Shown in pieces: positions 22,918 through 34,620 of a stretch of DNA of 64,000 nt. The position numbers were made by a program, and so were the translations under genes. Position 1 is the stretch's first letter. Every line of letters begins with the position of its first letter. Origin of the DNA: Plectrocnemia conspersa (Eukaryota; Arthropoda; Insecta; Trichoptera; Polycentropodidae); the NCBI GenBank assembly GCA_009617715.1, contig VTFK01000006.1, forward strand, positions 2,108,001 to 2,172,000. The letters run 5' to 3'. Under the pieces are notes generated by a model, which worked only from the letters and a program-made list of their open reading frames with translations, ran no database searches and was not told where the DNA came from.

Positions 22918-24759
22918 TACTATTTAAAAAATACAGAAACTGCAATAATATCTTTATAATTTAAAATTTTAATGTCGTTTAATTGTTCGTGGTATTTTTT
23001 GATATTTTTATATTATATTATTTAGAATATATTTTCTTTAAATTTCGGCTATGTATAAAATAATAATCAATTTTTATTTTTCTTGTCAATAAATTTGATT
23101 TTGTCATTTATAAAGTATTTTATTTTAAATTATAATTTATTATATATATTTTCTATGCAAACGAAAATAAAAAAATTGATTAATGTATATAATGCATATT
23201 TTTTTTGATGAATTCTATTTTTGGTTATTTTACAATGAATACTATATTTATAAGGATTGAAATAAGAGTTTTATTTGCTTAATTTTAAACAAATATTTAC
23301 ATTTTCATTTTTAAAATAAAAATTTAAGCACATCCTAATTTTTTAAGGGCGTAAAAAAAGGAACGTCATTTCAGATTTTTCACGGGAGGGAAGTCAGTGT
23401 CGTTTTTTTTTATTTTTCGATTTCAATTTATAGTGTTTTATTAAATGACATGCATTTTTATGGACAAATTTCAGGGGGCAAATACGCTCGCCCCTCCCCT
23501 CTAAATGAAGTCCTTATAAAAAAATGATAACCGGTTTTTTGGAAGTTCTATGTTTGGGGAATACGTGGCAGATAATTTAGGTCGACGAGCCGTAATCGGC
23601 ACGTAGGCCGTAAGTTGTCTATATGTGTTTTAAAGGGATCATCCAGAGCTTTTACATAAGAGTCAATTTAAGATTACGATAACGCAAGTAAAAAAAAATA
23701 CTGAAATTTTACCCCCCCCCCTCTTTAATCTGATGAACTCTTTTCATATTACTATTTTTTAAAAGAAAGAAAATAAAGAATATTGATGATGTGAAACTAG
23801 CCTTTATCTTTCGAGTCCAATCAGTCATATTTTTTATTAAAGAGGAATCAAAAACTTGCAGCTTCATAGATCATAAATGGTTTTAATGTCACAATCCAAT
23901 GAAAGAAAAAAATGTTATTTTTTTATGAAACAATAGCTATTGTAATTTAATCAGATTTTATTTAAACATTACTGAAAAAATTAGCTTTGTAAATATTTTG
24001 GCTAAATTCGTTGTCCAGCCTAGTCCACCGCCCTTGGTTTAAAATGGCGGCTATTAAAATAATTCGTTCAGATCCGTTATTATATTTATAGAGAAAAAAA
24101 TAAAACGTAGAAATATTTTTTTATTGGAAAGATTTTTTTTCAAGACTAAAACCATTTTCTAGTTCACTAGTAATAATAAATTTAATGCTACTTGTGTATG
24201 CCTAAAAGCTAACTTACAACTAAATCAGGGAAATATGTATAAAAAGAAGATTAACGTCAGCTGATAAAAGTTTGGATAGCCCGTTTTTTTATGATAAGAT
24301 TTAACATAAAATTATTTACTACATATATTTTACGTAATTTTATTTCTATCATAAATTCAATTGAATTCAATTAGTTTTACAAAAAATACACACTACTGAT
24401 TTTTTTAATATATATATACACCTAATAAATCTCACTTAGTGGCATTTTTAATTCATACTAAAACATATTAAATTAAAATATAAATATGGATATTAATAAA
24501 ATGCTACATAAGTATAAATAAAATTTAATTTTGTCGATTCTTTTCGTAAATATTGCATTTAATCATAAAAAAAAATCGCTTAAAATGACTCATTCTTTTC
24601 TAGTACGATGATATCAGCAATGACTAAAAAAACCTGAACCGTGACCTTGATGCGTCTCGCGCGAGACTGCAAATTCTCTACATGATTTACACCTCCGCGA
24701 TAACGAGACTTCTATTGTAAATCATTATCGCTAATCCCTTAAGTCTATCGATTTTTTTT
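22918..24759. other. Gene-free stretch with a family B fragment
   Basis: An inverted family B head lies at 23345-23520. A C-run at 23712 may mark another decayed piece. The remainder is AT-rich and I see no exon. Confidence 0.4.
23345..23520 (-). repeat. Family B head fragment, inverted
   Basis: It contains AACGTCATTTCAG, TTTATTAAATGACATGCAT and GGGGGCAAATACGCTCGCCC, the reverse complement pattern of the 5103 and 32797 copies. Confidence 0.55.
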
Positions 24760-24769
24760 TTGTTTAATC

Positions 24770-25110
24770 TTCGGCGTCTATATAGATCGTACGAAGCTGT
24801 GAGATTATTTGCGTTTGAAAATATCGATCGGCGCCAACACGTACAATATGCGTATGGATAGAGACGCGGTTAAAATAGGGGGCGTAGTACCGACCTGAAG
24901 GCTGTGTTTTACGTCGGTGACGGAGCGTCGACAGATGACAGGTGATTGCACCCGTCGAGGTCAGGGGCGGCTGCTGTGCTCGGGACACACCTGTCCTGTT
25001 AGTTCGTCGGCGCCACTGCCCACACTGCCGGCTCGAACGCTAGGAAGCGACTGTCAACTCGGAGTCTCCTTGTGCAACTTTGGCCCTAACACTACAAATC
25101 ATCATACGTC
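24770..25110. promoter_or_regulatory. GC-rich island, candidate promoter or untranslated exon
   Basis: A block with high G and C (for example CGTCGGTGACGGAGCGTCG and TTCGTCGGCGCCACTGCC) in AT-rich surroundings. On the minus strand it contains CAG followed by GTCGGT, a weak donor-like site. There are no recognised protein motifs. It is the closest such island to the gene-dense block and could start the minus-strand SNAP25 transcript (inference). Confidence 0.3.
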
Positions 25111-25319
25111 ACGTCACTCGTTACATCGAGTATTTTTTATAAATAAAAATTATAAAAAAAGCAATCAAACTAAAAACAATCAAACAAAAATTATACTATA
25201 TATATTATTTTTATTATTAATAATATACATTTAGTCAATCTAATATCGATTAAAATTGAATTATAAATCAATTTTAATTTACAATGATACTCAATATTGT
25301 TTCATTAGAATTTCTAATG

Positions 25320-25395
25320 AAATTGTTTCGAATCGGACTTGAACGGCCCTGGCTAGCAGATGCGCATTGTGCTTAGCTAAATATGCGCATGCGCG
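25320..25395 (-). repeat. tRNA-like segment, probably a SINE head
   Basis: On the minus strand it shows TTAGCTAAGCACAATGCGCA (box-A-like) followed by CCGTTCAAGTCC (box-B-like) at tRNA-like spacing. I could not fold a credible acceptor stem, so I do not call a tRNA gene. Confidence 0.3.
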
Positions 25396-25399
25396 ACAT

Positions 25400-27651
25400 A
25401 CGGCGCAAAATTCGAATGAGATTATTGATTTTGCAATAAATTTCTATGCCAAAGTGGCACTTTTCTCATCCTTTGTTTGCCTAACTCATCTGATTCATAA
25501 TTTCTGATCTTTCGATCTTAAAGGACATCTATCTATAAACATATTACATTATAGTTATTTAGAGAATGGCTGATTTTTAAGGCTCTATACTTTTGAATAC
25601 ATATCAAACTCGTTCAAGTCTATTGAGTTGCGCATGCATTATTTGGTTTGCGCTATTAAATATACATTTTCTAGCTGCAGTAGTAATAATTTAATCAAAA
25701 ATTCATTTAAAACCTTAGATTTTCTATCAACAAATCTGTTAAAGAAATGCGTTTTATGAAATCTCAATCATGTCTAAAGATTTTAGATAATAAATTCAAT
25801 AACAATATACAAAAATATTAATAACGCCTTTATGTATACACATAATATGGAAAAAACAAATCAATTGTTTAATATAAGGCAAAATATACAATTTTCTGAT
25901 GTAAAGTATAATATTTCAGAGCTTTATGATTAAATTTTCAACGTCTACTCAGTTTATCTTCAACAAAATATACATACGGATGTATCATATTGCTTATTCA
26001 CACATATCGTGGGCTTGGAAGAAGACCACCGCAGCACAAAAACAATATTTAATGTTTTTAGTCAGTTTCTAAACCATGGTCACATTTTATTCATCACTGT
26101 TTTCCATATTTGAAATAATCAGTAAGGATTATTTATTAATTTTCATTCCTGATTTATGTTTGATGTTATGATGTAACAACAACTTGTGGACAGTTTGTCA
26201 GTCATCGAGCAATATACGCGTCTTTATAAAATATTTTATTGGTTATTTACAAATGTTAATTTTGTTTCCCCAAACTGATATAAGATTTATAAACTAGTAG
26301 CTTACTTTTAGAATTCAATTTACTTTTACAGCAAAGAAGGTGGTATAGATTAAGCTATTTGAAACTACTAGTAGTAAATAATGTTTTTAAAGAACTGTAA
26401 ATATTTATATGTTGAAGAGAGTTGGGAGTTATATCTCATATAGAAATCGCTGGATAAAATTTGTAACAGTTTGTGTAGTCAGCTATTCTGAGTATTACTT
26501 CAATTGTTGTAACAAAAGCTTCGCTTTTTCTGATATAAATTCAAGTGGAGAATCAATTATTCAGTTTAAAACAACCATCTCAAAGAATAAAAGCTTACAA
26601 GCAAGGGAAAAAGCATAAAGCAACAGTAGTTTCCATTACAATTTATGGACAGTGTATTTCTTACTATTTTATCAAGATATAATGTTATAAATTTATAGTA
26701 AAATAACAAAATTAGTTATGTTTGAGATGAAGGTTATAGAAAAGAGAAGAAAATGAAATTTGTACTTGCGAGATAAGATAAGTGGTTCCATCTATGTGAT
26801 GAATTAATAGGCTCACACAAAATAAATCAATGTTAGATCTTGTATTGAAGCAGAACATACAAACAATAATTAATAAATAATGTCAGCAAATTAAAAAATC
26901 AGAACAAAAAAATGGCAGTCTATATCTTGCGAAAGAAAAGCTACGAAAATCTCTTTGAATAAATAAACTTGTCACTAAGATAAGTGTCCTCCTTTGAGGA
27001 TTGTTTTCCTCAAAAATTTTCTCCTTGAAATATCCGAGATGACCTTTTTTTTAGTTCCCGCAGCATCTCAAAATAAACAAAAAAATATATTTTTTTAGCT
27101 ACTCGAAAAAAAATGTCTGAAATGACATTTTTATTTTTAGTCTCGTTTGATATTTTCAAAATCTGGTCACCTTACACTAAGATGATCAATAACAACTATA
27201 AACGAGGTGACGTAGTTAAAATCACAGATGTAAGTCTTGCTGATAATATAAAATTATTTCTATAAAAAATTAGTTTTAATTTGTTTTACCTAATAGGTAA
27301 TTATTATTTAAATATATATCAAGTCTCGCATGATTAAATAAGAGCTAAAAATAGATATTGATAAGTCCCAGATTTAAAGCGTATATCCTAATCGTAGTCG
27401 TTTGTTTCCATTATTTATTTTGATTTAGTTGTAGATGTTTTGTTATTATGCCATTTTTTAAATGTTCCTCTAGAAAATGTATTTATATTGCAGTTGTAAC
27501 TATTTATTTCCAAGCCGGTAATACATGTGAACTTTTATCTTTCCATATATTACATTCAACACATTTGGCTTTTGTCCATTTTGGCTTGTCAAATTAGATC
27601 AATGAATCACTTATATAAGAAATAATGCACCATAAAAAAAACACAAATAAA
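25400..27651. other. Gene-free AT-rich stretch
   Basis: I see no exon, RNA gene or transposon end. A 69-codon frame at 26409-26618 has no recognised domain. Confidence 0.4.
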
Positions 27652-27716
27652 TTTATTCAAGGCTATATATTGACCAACATTTTTTTACACAATTAATTTA
27701 ATTTGTATTGCTGAAT

Positions 27717-28691
27717 CTAGTCGCCATGGTGGCGTCTTTTTTTCATGTTTCTGCCTCTCAAAACCCAGCCTTGTCCGAGCGACTGGTGTACTTGAGTCAG
27801 AGGCTCGTCTTCTGCAGACATCAATTGAATAAGGAACATCCTTCTGGGATTTTTGGTCAAGTTCAAATAGCTTCCATGTATTAATAAATACGAGAAGATT
27901 ATCACATCTCCACGTTTAGCAGAAATCGGCGTTGCTTTTTCTAGTGGAAACACAGACTAAAATAAAAATAAAAATATTTTAAACCATCAAATTTTGCTAC
28001 AAAATATTAATAAATTAGTATACTTGATCTAAATAATGATATTTCTCTCCCTTTTCTTCGACTCCTTTATCAAACTGCGGTCCTAATTTATGAGAACCTG
28101 GATATACGGCCAAACCTCCATTTTCAGGAGTGGTATCATCCAAGTGAATAAACACGGCAACCATAGAGTCATTTTTGAATGGAAAGTAGTGATAATCCTG
28201 AAATCATAATTATTAACGCATTTTTTTAAATAGATTAGAATTATATAAACAAACCTGATGCATCAAATAAGGAGCTCCATTTTCAGGCGGTTTAAAGTGA
28301 GCCTTTGTATGGTGAAGTAAAATATTCTTGGTTTTCATTGCATCTTCGCAAGCGTCTAGCAGATTATTATTCATTATCACTTTAGAAAACACGTCGCTAT
28401 GGTATTGTAAATTATGAATTGATAACACCTGTATAAAATAAATTTATATTATATTTAATAATTTATGTATAATAATAAAATTACTCTTACTGAATAGTCA
28501 ATATTTTTGGCCTGCTTTTCCATATCTTTTCCGACCCATGCAGCCTCCATTCCTTTATTACGCTTGGATTGAAATATATAGTTGTACTCTTCGGACATTT
28601 CGTCTATTTCTTTGCCAGTAAATATATCAGTAAGCTTGATGAAACCATTTTGCTCATAAAATTTGATCTGCTCCGTGTTTAAATGCGGCAT
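27717..28691 (-). CDS. Phytanoyl-CoA dioxygenase family protein
   Basis: A non-heme Fe(II)/2-oxoglutarate-dependent hydroxylase of the PhyH family. Four exons, all joined in phase 0: 28691-28491, 28428-28255, 28197-28024 and 27956-27717, giving 262 residues. The start MPHLNTEQIKFYEQNGFIKL is the usual family N-terminus. The facial-triad HxD is H124-Q-D126 at the end of exon 2, the distal His is in LLIHGS (about residue 210), and a 2-oxoglutarate-binding Arg follows in NPRR (about 221). The block ENGGLAVYPGSHKLGP is the typical PhyH loop. The protein is complete and short for the family, with no obvious peroxisomal presequence. An AATAAA lies 60 bp past the stop. I cannot tell from the sequence whether the substrate is phytanoyl-CoA, so no gene symbol is given. 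Confidence 0.88.
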
Positions 28692-28749
28692 TATGATTCG
28701 ATCAAATTTAGGTATATCTACAAGAGTATCTTTCTCTAATAATCAAAGA

Positions 28750-29733
28750 ATATTAGTGCAATTTATAGATAACACATTGACGTATTTATAGACTCATTTT
28801 ATAATTGGGTACATTCACTATAATTATTATATTTATTCAATTGACTTACAAACAAAAAATATGGAGATATATTATTTAGCAAATTAAAAATTAAACAAAT
28901 ATTTATAATTAATCAAATAAAAAAAAAAAGTCTTATGATTTATAAAAAATATCATAAGATTTTTATAAAATAATTTAATACGACCATATAATATAATTTA
29001 TTATTTTATATAAACGTGTATGTGGCATAAATTCAAGCGTTAAACAAACATTAACGATAATATATAGTGCATGTTAAAGTTCAATGTAAAATGAATTGAA
29101 AAACTTCATATTAAAATTCATTAAAATATATTTCATATAAAATTCACTATAAAAATATCTCATATTAAAATTCACTTAAACAGTAATATGTTAAAAACTA
29201 TACATTAATTGTAAAAAAAAATTAAATTGTGATTGGTATAAAAATGTTTAGATGTTAACAGATATTGTAAATTTAATTGTTTATACAATTTTAAAAATCA
29301 GAAAAATAAAACGTATCTTGTTTATAACTTAACTTATAATAGGTAAACAACTAATAATCGGCAAGTATAATTTTATCAAATGACCTACAACTCTACAACC
29401 TTTACATAAACTACGGTAATTTCCTATAAAATCAGAAATAAAATTTAATTAACAAATATTTATATTAACAAGTAATTTTAATAACAACAGCATATTATTG
29501 AGCAAGTTTAAGTACATGGATATATTTACGAATATTTGCAAAACAGTCTTTTAAGTGTTATAAGTGAATATAAAACATATTTTTTTAATTAGTATTCTTC
29601 GCCTATCATAGCTAACATGATAAATAATTTAATTGAGAAAATATTCAATTTTATTATTGTATTTATAAAAAAATCAACAAATAATTTGTATTTATAAAAA
29701 ATGCATAATTCTTATTTACTTATAATTATATTG
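28750..29733. other. AT-rich intergenic spacer
   Basis: The spacer between the dioxygenase gene and p31comet, both on the minus strand. I see only A/T-rich sequence, with AAAATTCA(T/C)T-type repeats near 29105-29180. Confidence 0.5.
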
Positions 29734-29794
29734 TTTATTGAAATATGGCAATATTTCGATCAAATAATTTTCTAAAACTGTTGATAGTTATGTG

Positions 29795-32700
29795 TCATGA
29801 TTTCCACGTATTTGATATTGATCGTCCGTTAACGAAAACGGCTTTGAAACCTTTCAAGGGAACTCTTCCTCGATACCAACGATTGTTATTAACCGATTCC
29901 AACAAGTCTATAGTTGAATCTACGTCATTATCTAAAACAGTTTCTCTAATTTTCAATCCATTCTGAAAATCCGTCGAAAAGTCATCAAATATTTTTAAAT
30001 TTTTGCAACAATTCACTTGATTTGGACTGTAGTCCAAATTTATCACAGTTTTATGAGCTCTCTGCGGTATCTTCAATGCGTTAACTGGCAAAAAAAAGCT
30101 TGCATCTTCACTCGAAGAATTGTCTCGGCGTTTTATGAATATATACATATTAGTCGGTGTTAAAGTATCGCTAAATAAATTTGTTAAGTCGTTGCAAAAG
30201 GCGATCGTTCTAAAAATAAATAAATAATTAAAAACAGTTCATCATAACTGTATAATAATGCAATGTTTCCCAAGCTTAACTAGTGCTTCAATGTCACAAC
30301 ATAAATAATAAAAATGGTTAACTAATTGTTAAACGTCGTTTTTGAAAAAAAAAATATGAATTAACAAAAATCTGGGCATTTTTTTACATATAATACAAAA
30401 AACTAAATATCCGTGTAAAAGCTTTATTTTGCAACATTGTTGAATGAAATTTTATTTAGAATACTAGCTTGTATTTAGAGGCTTGATATATATAGTGGTA
30501 ATGAATATGTGAAGACCACATGTTTCGCAGATGGTAAATAATGGAATTTTAATGGAGTAGTGAGCCAACGAGATAAGGAATGACTCATCAATGGGGAATT
30601 GGACGAGTCAAATCTCCAAAATTACCAAAACCCTCACCAGAGGAGTCATTGCTGGATCACCATTATTGATGTACTTATGAATCGAGCTCATTGAGAGCGG
30701 ACGCCATTTATCGCTATTGAAAAGCCTGCCTCACGAAGAGGAAGTGCGCCCCCTAACCACCCTGAGGGCCTACCCCACTACGCCTATACCCCTCAAAAGA
30801 TCGATGTCTCTAAAATGTCTTTCAGTGATCGCAGTTCCAGATGCCACATCACCAGAGGGCCTGCGCCCTCTAGTGGCAGCACCATTATATGAATGTGCCC
30901 GCTAAATTAAAGTGTCTTTTTTCAAAGGAACATAAAAATCTTTCATCAAAAAATAAAGAATATTTCAAAAGGCTTTTGGAAATGCAAGGTAAACAAAGAA
31001 GACAATTTGAAAAAACATTGAAAGTAAATGATAAAGCTCAACTTGAGTCGTATAAAATTACTGAGTTAGTAGCATTAAATATAACCCTTTGTACTCGCGT
31101 GCTACTCCTGAGGCACTAAGTTCTTATTACTCAGATGATCCCCAGAGATACCATAACAATTATTTAAATATAACATTTATTTTAAGTGTTTTTTCTGTAA
31201 ATACTTCACACGAGTTCCTCAAAAATACTATTTTTACCTGAATAAATTAGGGTCGGGTCGGTTAAGTCAGTTGGAATTTTATGTGACGAAATCTAAAACC
31301 AGAGGTGCTGCAGCTTTCTTTTCGAAGCCAACAACTGACAATCATCCTTCGGTTGAAACACAGCGGTTACGTTTTTATTGCCTAGTGTTTTGTGGATCTA
31401 TATAATTTAAGGGCAAAGTGAAACTATCTTGTGATAAGACATTTTTTTAATTATTTATATTTTTAATTTTTTCGTGAATATTATTTTAAATTATATTTAA
31501 AAAAGTCACATGGCTGAATATAATGATTGTGATTATATTTATATTATTGATAGTGATGGAGAGGATTTTATTTTTGATTTTGCCTCTTCCAACGAGGATA
31601 GTGAAGAGAGTGATATTAAAATTAGGCCTATGGGTCTAAATCGGAAGCAGCAATCTGATTTAAATAATAGTGACAGTATCAGTGAGGAAACAATATCTCA
31701 AATAAGTAACACCACTCTATATTGAAGAATTATAACAGATAATGACAGTGTGCCTTTTAAATTTCAATATTATAAAAGGTGATACAGATTCTCGACCTCA
31801 AGTTCCCTTAAAATGTAACCATCTTATTGATTATTTAAAATTATTTTATACCAATGATCTAATTAGCAAAATAGTTTGTGAGACAAATAAATACATAAGC
31901 ATGAGAATTTCTAACATGACATTATCTTCAAGATTAATATGGAATGATTGGACAGAAATTAACCTTGATGAGTTGAAAGCGTTTCTTGGAGTCATTCTAA
32001 ATATGGAATTTTTGCCAGGCCTGCTGAAAGGGAGAGGGGAGTGGGGCCTGACTCTAGAAAAAATCATAGCAAGAATATATGTATAAAAACAAGTAAAAAC
32101 CGACCTCAAATAATGAATATGAATTAAACTACAGTTGTTTGAGATATATGTACTGATGTATTTCAGGTATAAGTTCTATCAGCCCTTTTTTATACATACA
32201 AGAAATAAAAGGAGTGGAACATTGCCTTTAAAAGCACCCACTTTCTAGCTAGTACTTTCACATATTATTCAAAGAGATATATGTAGTTTTTTGACACAGC
32301 TCTATTTGTGTTAAAATTTGTTTGCAAATTATTGCTTTTTGAACGTTTAAAAATTATTAGATATGAGAGGAAATATTCAACGAATGTAAATTAATAGCAG
32401 TAAATTTAGGTATTCAATATAGGTATTTTCAGAAAGACGAATAGGCAAGAAGCAACGAAATAATGAAGAATCAACAGCACCAGCTGAATTATATAAATTT
32501 ATTGTTTTTATAGATTGTATAATCAGTAATTTGACAACTAGATTTAATACAGCAAAAAAAATACAATTCAAAAATACATGACATTCGGAAAAAAGGGAAA
32601 AAAAACTATGAAACAAATAGATGATCTTGGTGGGCTGTTATCTGAAGAAATATTACATTTAAAATCAATATATGATGCAACTATTGAAATTAAAAATATT

Positions 32701-33547
32701 TTGCTCGTATAGTTGCTAAATAAAATAAAACAATTTATTTTTATACCAATATTTCCTAATATTGTTATCGGTTTAAGATTATTTTGTACAATACCAGCAG
32801 GGACGTCATTTGAGGGGTAAGTGAGGGCATTTGCCCTCTCTTTGAATTTGGCCAGAAAAATGTATGTCATTTAATTAAATACTATGTATCTTATTGAAAT
32901 AGAAATATTAAAAAAGTTTAAATGACATTCCTGATTCTAGAACAGAAATTCTCAGGTTATCCCTAAAAGAAAATATGAAGTCTTTGGGAAACGCTGTAAC
33001 AATATATCAAAAAAAATACCTAAGAATTTTTCGTACTGTCTGCTGAGCTTCTTGGTAATGATTACGTTCATAATGAGCGTCTAACGCTTTGGGTATTTTG
33101 ACATGGTACAATTCTTTAGCGCATAATAAATTCGATCCGAAAACGATGCAAACTTCTTCAGGCGTTCGGTTCTCAAATTCGATGCAAATGTTCTGAAACG
33201 AATAGTAAACATTCACAGTTTTTTTTGCTTCGATACTTTACATCGATTATATTTGATACCTTAAAAATAGTTTCCAGTCCGTCCAAGGCGGTCGATGCCA
33301 TGTGAAAGTATTTTTTCGAAGCTAAGCTTTCAACTCCGTCAACTGTGCGTTTTTCTTTTTCCCGCTTTTTTCCAACGACTAAACTCAAATGATCGTAGAT
33401 GTAAGGTATTTGAAATCTTTGATAAGCTAAAAGTTTGATTATCTCCACCACCGCGTGGGCGCAACATTTTTGCGTGAGCGCAGACTTTACGGGAACGCTG
33501 ACGTGCACGTTTTTAAATTTACACTTGGTAGACGATTCCTCGCACAT
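29795..33547 (-). CDS. MAD2L1BP: MAD2L1-binding protein (p31comet)
   Basis: p31comet binds closed MAD2 and hands it to the TRIP13 ATPase, silencing the spindle assembly checkpoint. Three exons: 33547-33260, 33192-33020 and 30209-29795, phases 0 and 2, for 291 residues. The ATG is the first after an in-frame TAA. Family landmarks are a Cys pair followed by EIIKLLAYQRFQIPYIYDHL (compare the vertebrate ELLKHIMYQRQQLP region), ETIF/FGSNLLCAKELYHVKIP in the middle, and the C-terminal RWYRGRVPLKGFKA, matching the conserved W-x-x-P-V-x-x-K-G-F strand. Length fits the family (about 270-300). An AATAAA lies 56 bp past the stop. Intron 2 is 2.8 kb and packed with transposon relics (hAT, piggyBac, family B), while intron 1 is only 67 bp. 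Confidence 0.85.
30630..30890. repeat. GC-rich block in p31comet intron, likely repeat
   Basis: A GC-rich block with GAGGAAGTGCGCCCCCTAAC and GAGGGCCTGCGCCCTCTAGT stands out from the AT-rich intron. It is directly followed by the hAT fragment, so it may be part of the same decayed element. I recognise no protein. Confidence 0.3.
30889..31119 (+). pseudogene. ZBED-type hAT transposase fragment
   Basis: The frame reads NVPAKLKCLFSKEHKNLSSK, then NKEYFKRLLEMQ and LKVNDKAQLESYKITELVAL. This is the region after the BED zinc finger in ZBED5/FAM200-like hAT proteins (P-x-K-L-K, YFKRLLE, K-A-x-x-x-SY). It stops soon after. No catalytic domain or terminal repeats were found. It lies antisense in p31comet intron 2. 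Confidence 0.65.
31480..32600 (+). pseudogene. Decayed piggyBac-like transposase
   Basis: An acidic N-terminal frame starts at 31510 (MAEYNDCDYIYIIDSDGEDF, Asp/Glu/Ser-rich, typical of piggyBac starts). After a frameshift come YLKLFYTNDLISKIVCETNK and LDELKAFLGVILNMEFLP at 31820-32020, the N-terminal part of the piggyBac transposase domain. The reading frame then breaks and the catalytic Asp residues are not recoverable. The right boundary is uncertain. It lies antisense in p31comet intron 2 and is non-functional. Confidence 0.75.
32797..32945 (+). repeat. Family B head fragment
   Basis: It contains GGGACGTCATTTGAGGGGTA, GGGCATTTGCCCTCTCTTTG and ATGTCATTTAATTAAATACT, in the same order as the 5103 copy. 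Confidence 0.6.
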
Positions 33548-34575
33548 TTCGTACGGCGTCCGTTATAATATCTATTACTATAGTGACGCACTTGACACTA
33601 GGGATGCGCGAATTTTTTGGTCTTAACCATTCAAAAGTTGGCCTATTATCTCGTTAAATATAATGATTACAAAATTGGAATTACTCTCAATAATAAACTT
33701 CATCGTTCCACTGGTCCAGACATAACGAGTAATGCGACTCTCCCCTACTTAGTCACCGTTTCATAATCTAACGTGATTATCATTTGAGAACCCGTTTTTT
33801 TCACAAGCAAGTATCCCGTTGAACTATGTTCTGAGTTACAAGTCGACAAAGTACATACACGTGATCCTTAAGGTGGCATTTGAGGACGCGCGACCAAAAC
33901 AAATGACTGGTTTGTATGCAATTGTATGACGTAGGTCACCCGTTCAGTCTGCCATCAGTTTAGTCTGTGATCTTGATCGTAAAAATACTGATAGCGGACT
34001 GATGGATCAGTCGAGAATGACATCAGTCTTCTTGAGAATGCTTTCGGGTGATACGTTTTCCGCGGAAAAAAATAAAGCGACGTGCTGTTATTAACATAAT
34101 TATTTGGTTAAAACCCAACCACGGCTTTATTTGGTATCGAATTGGAAAATCACAAAACAATATGGAAACGAATAACTTAATTTGGAGCCCATTAGCACTT
34201 GAAATTCACCAAACGATGTAAAAATGATAGGAGAAAATTTTTGTCACTATTTCAACAATAAGGGTATACTGGATATTCGCAAGAATTCGAAAAATATACG
34301 AGCGTGTACGTCATATATAACATTTTATTTAAAATGCGTGCATTCAGGTTTCCGAGTTTGAATTCCTGATGCGAAAACCTAATCAGTAAACCGTGCATGT
34401 GCGGCCGGCCTTAAACGTGCTTCGTTGAGCACACGTATATATGATATTTAAAGGATTTTGTGGACATCATATAAACATAAATTTATTATATTAACTTTTA
34501 AAAGAATAAAATTCAAATTAACTGTATATTTTGCACATTAAAGCTATTTGAGACTTGCAATGAGAAAAATATTTG
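33548..34575. other. Divergent spacer between p31comet and POLI
   Basis: A head-to-head intergenic region of about 1.07 kb. It must hold both promoters. Apart from the motif at 34576-34590 I recognise no specific element. Confidence 0.45.
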
Positions 34576-34590
34576 ACACTGGCAACACCG
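34576..34590 (+). promoter_or_regulatory. ACACTGGCAACACCG motif upstream of POLI
   Basis: This 15-bp motif ends 30 bp before the POLI ATG and matches 14 of 15 bases of ACACTGGCAACACTG upstream of ATG2. It is likely a core-promoter or 5'UTR element (inference from position and sharing). Confidence 0.45.
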
Positions 34591-34620
34591 TTGATAAATT
34601 TTGAAAGATTGGCGCGGACC

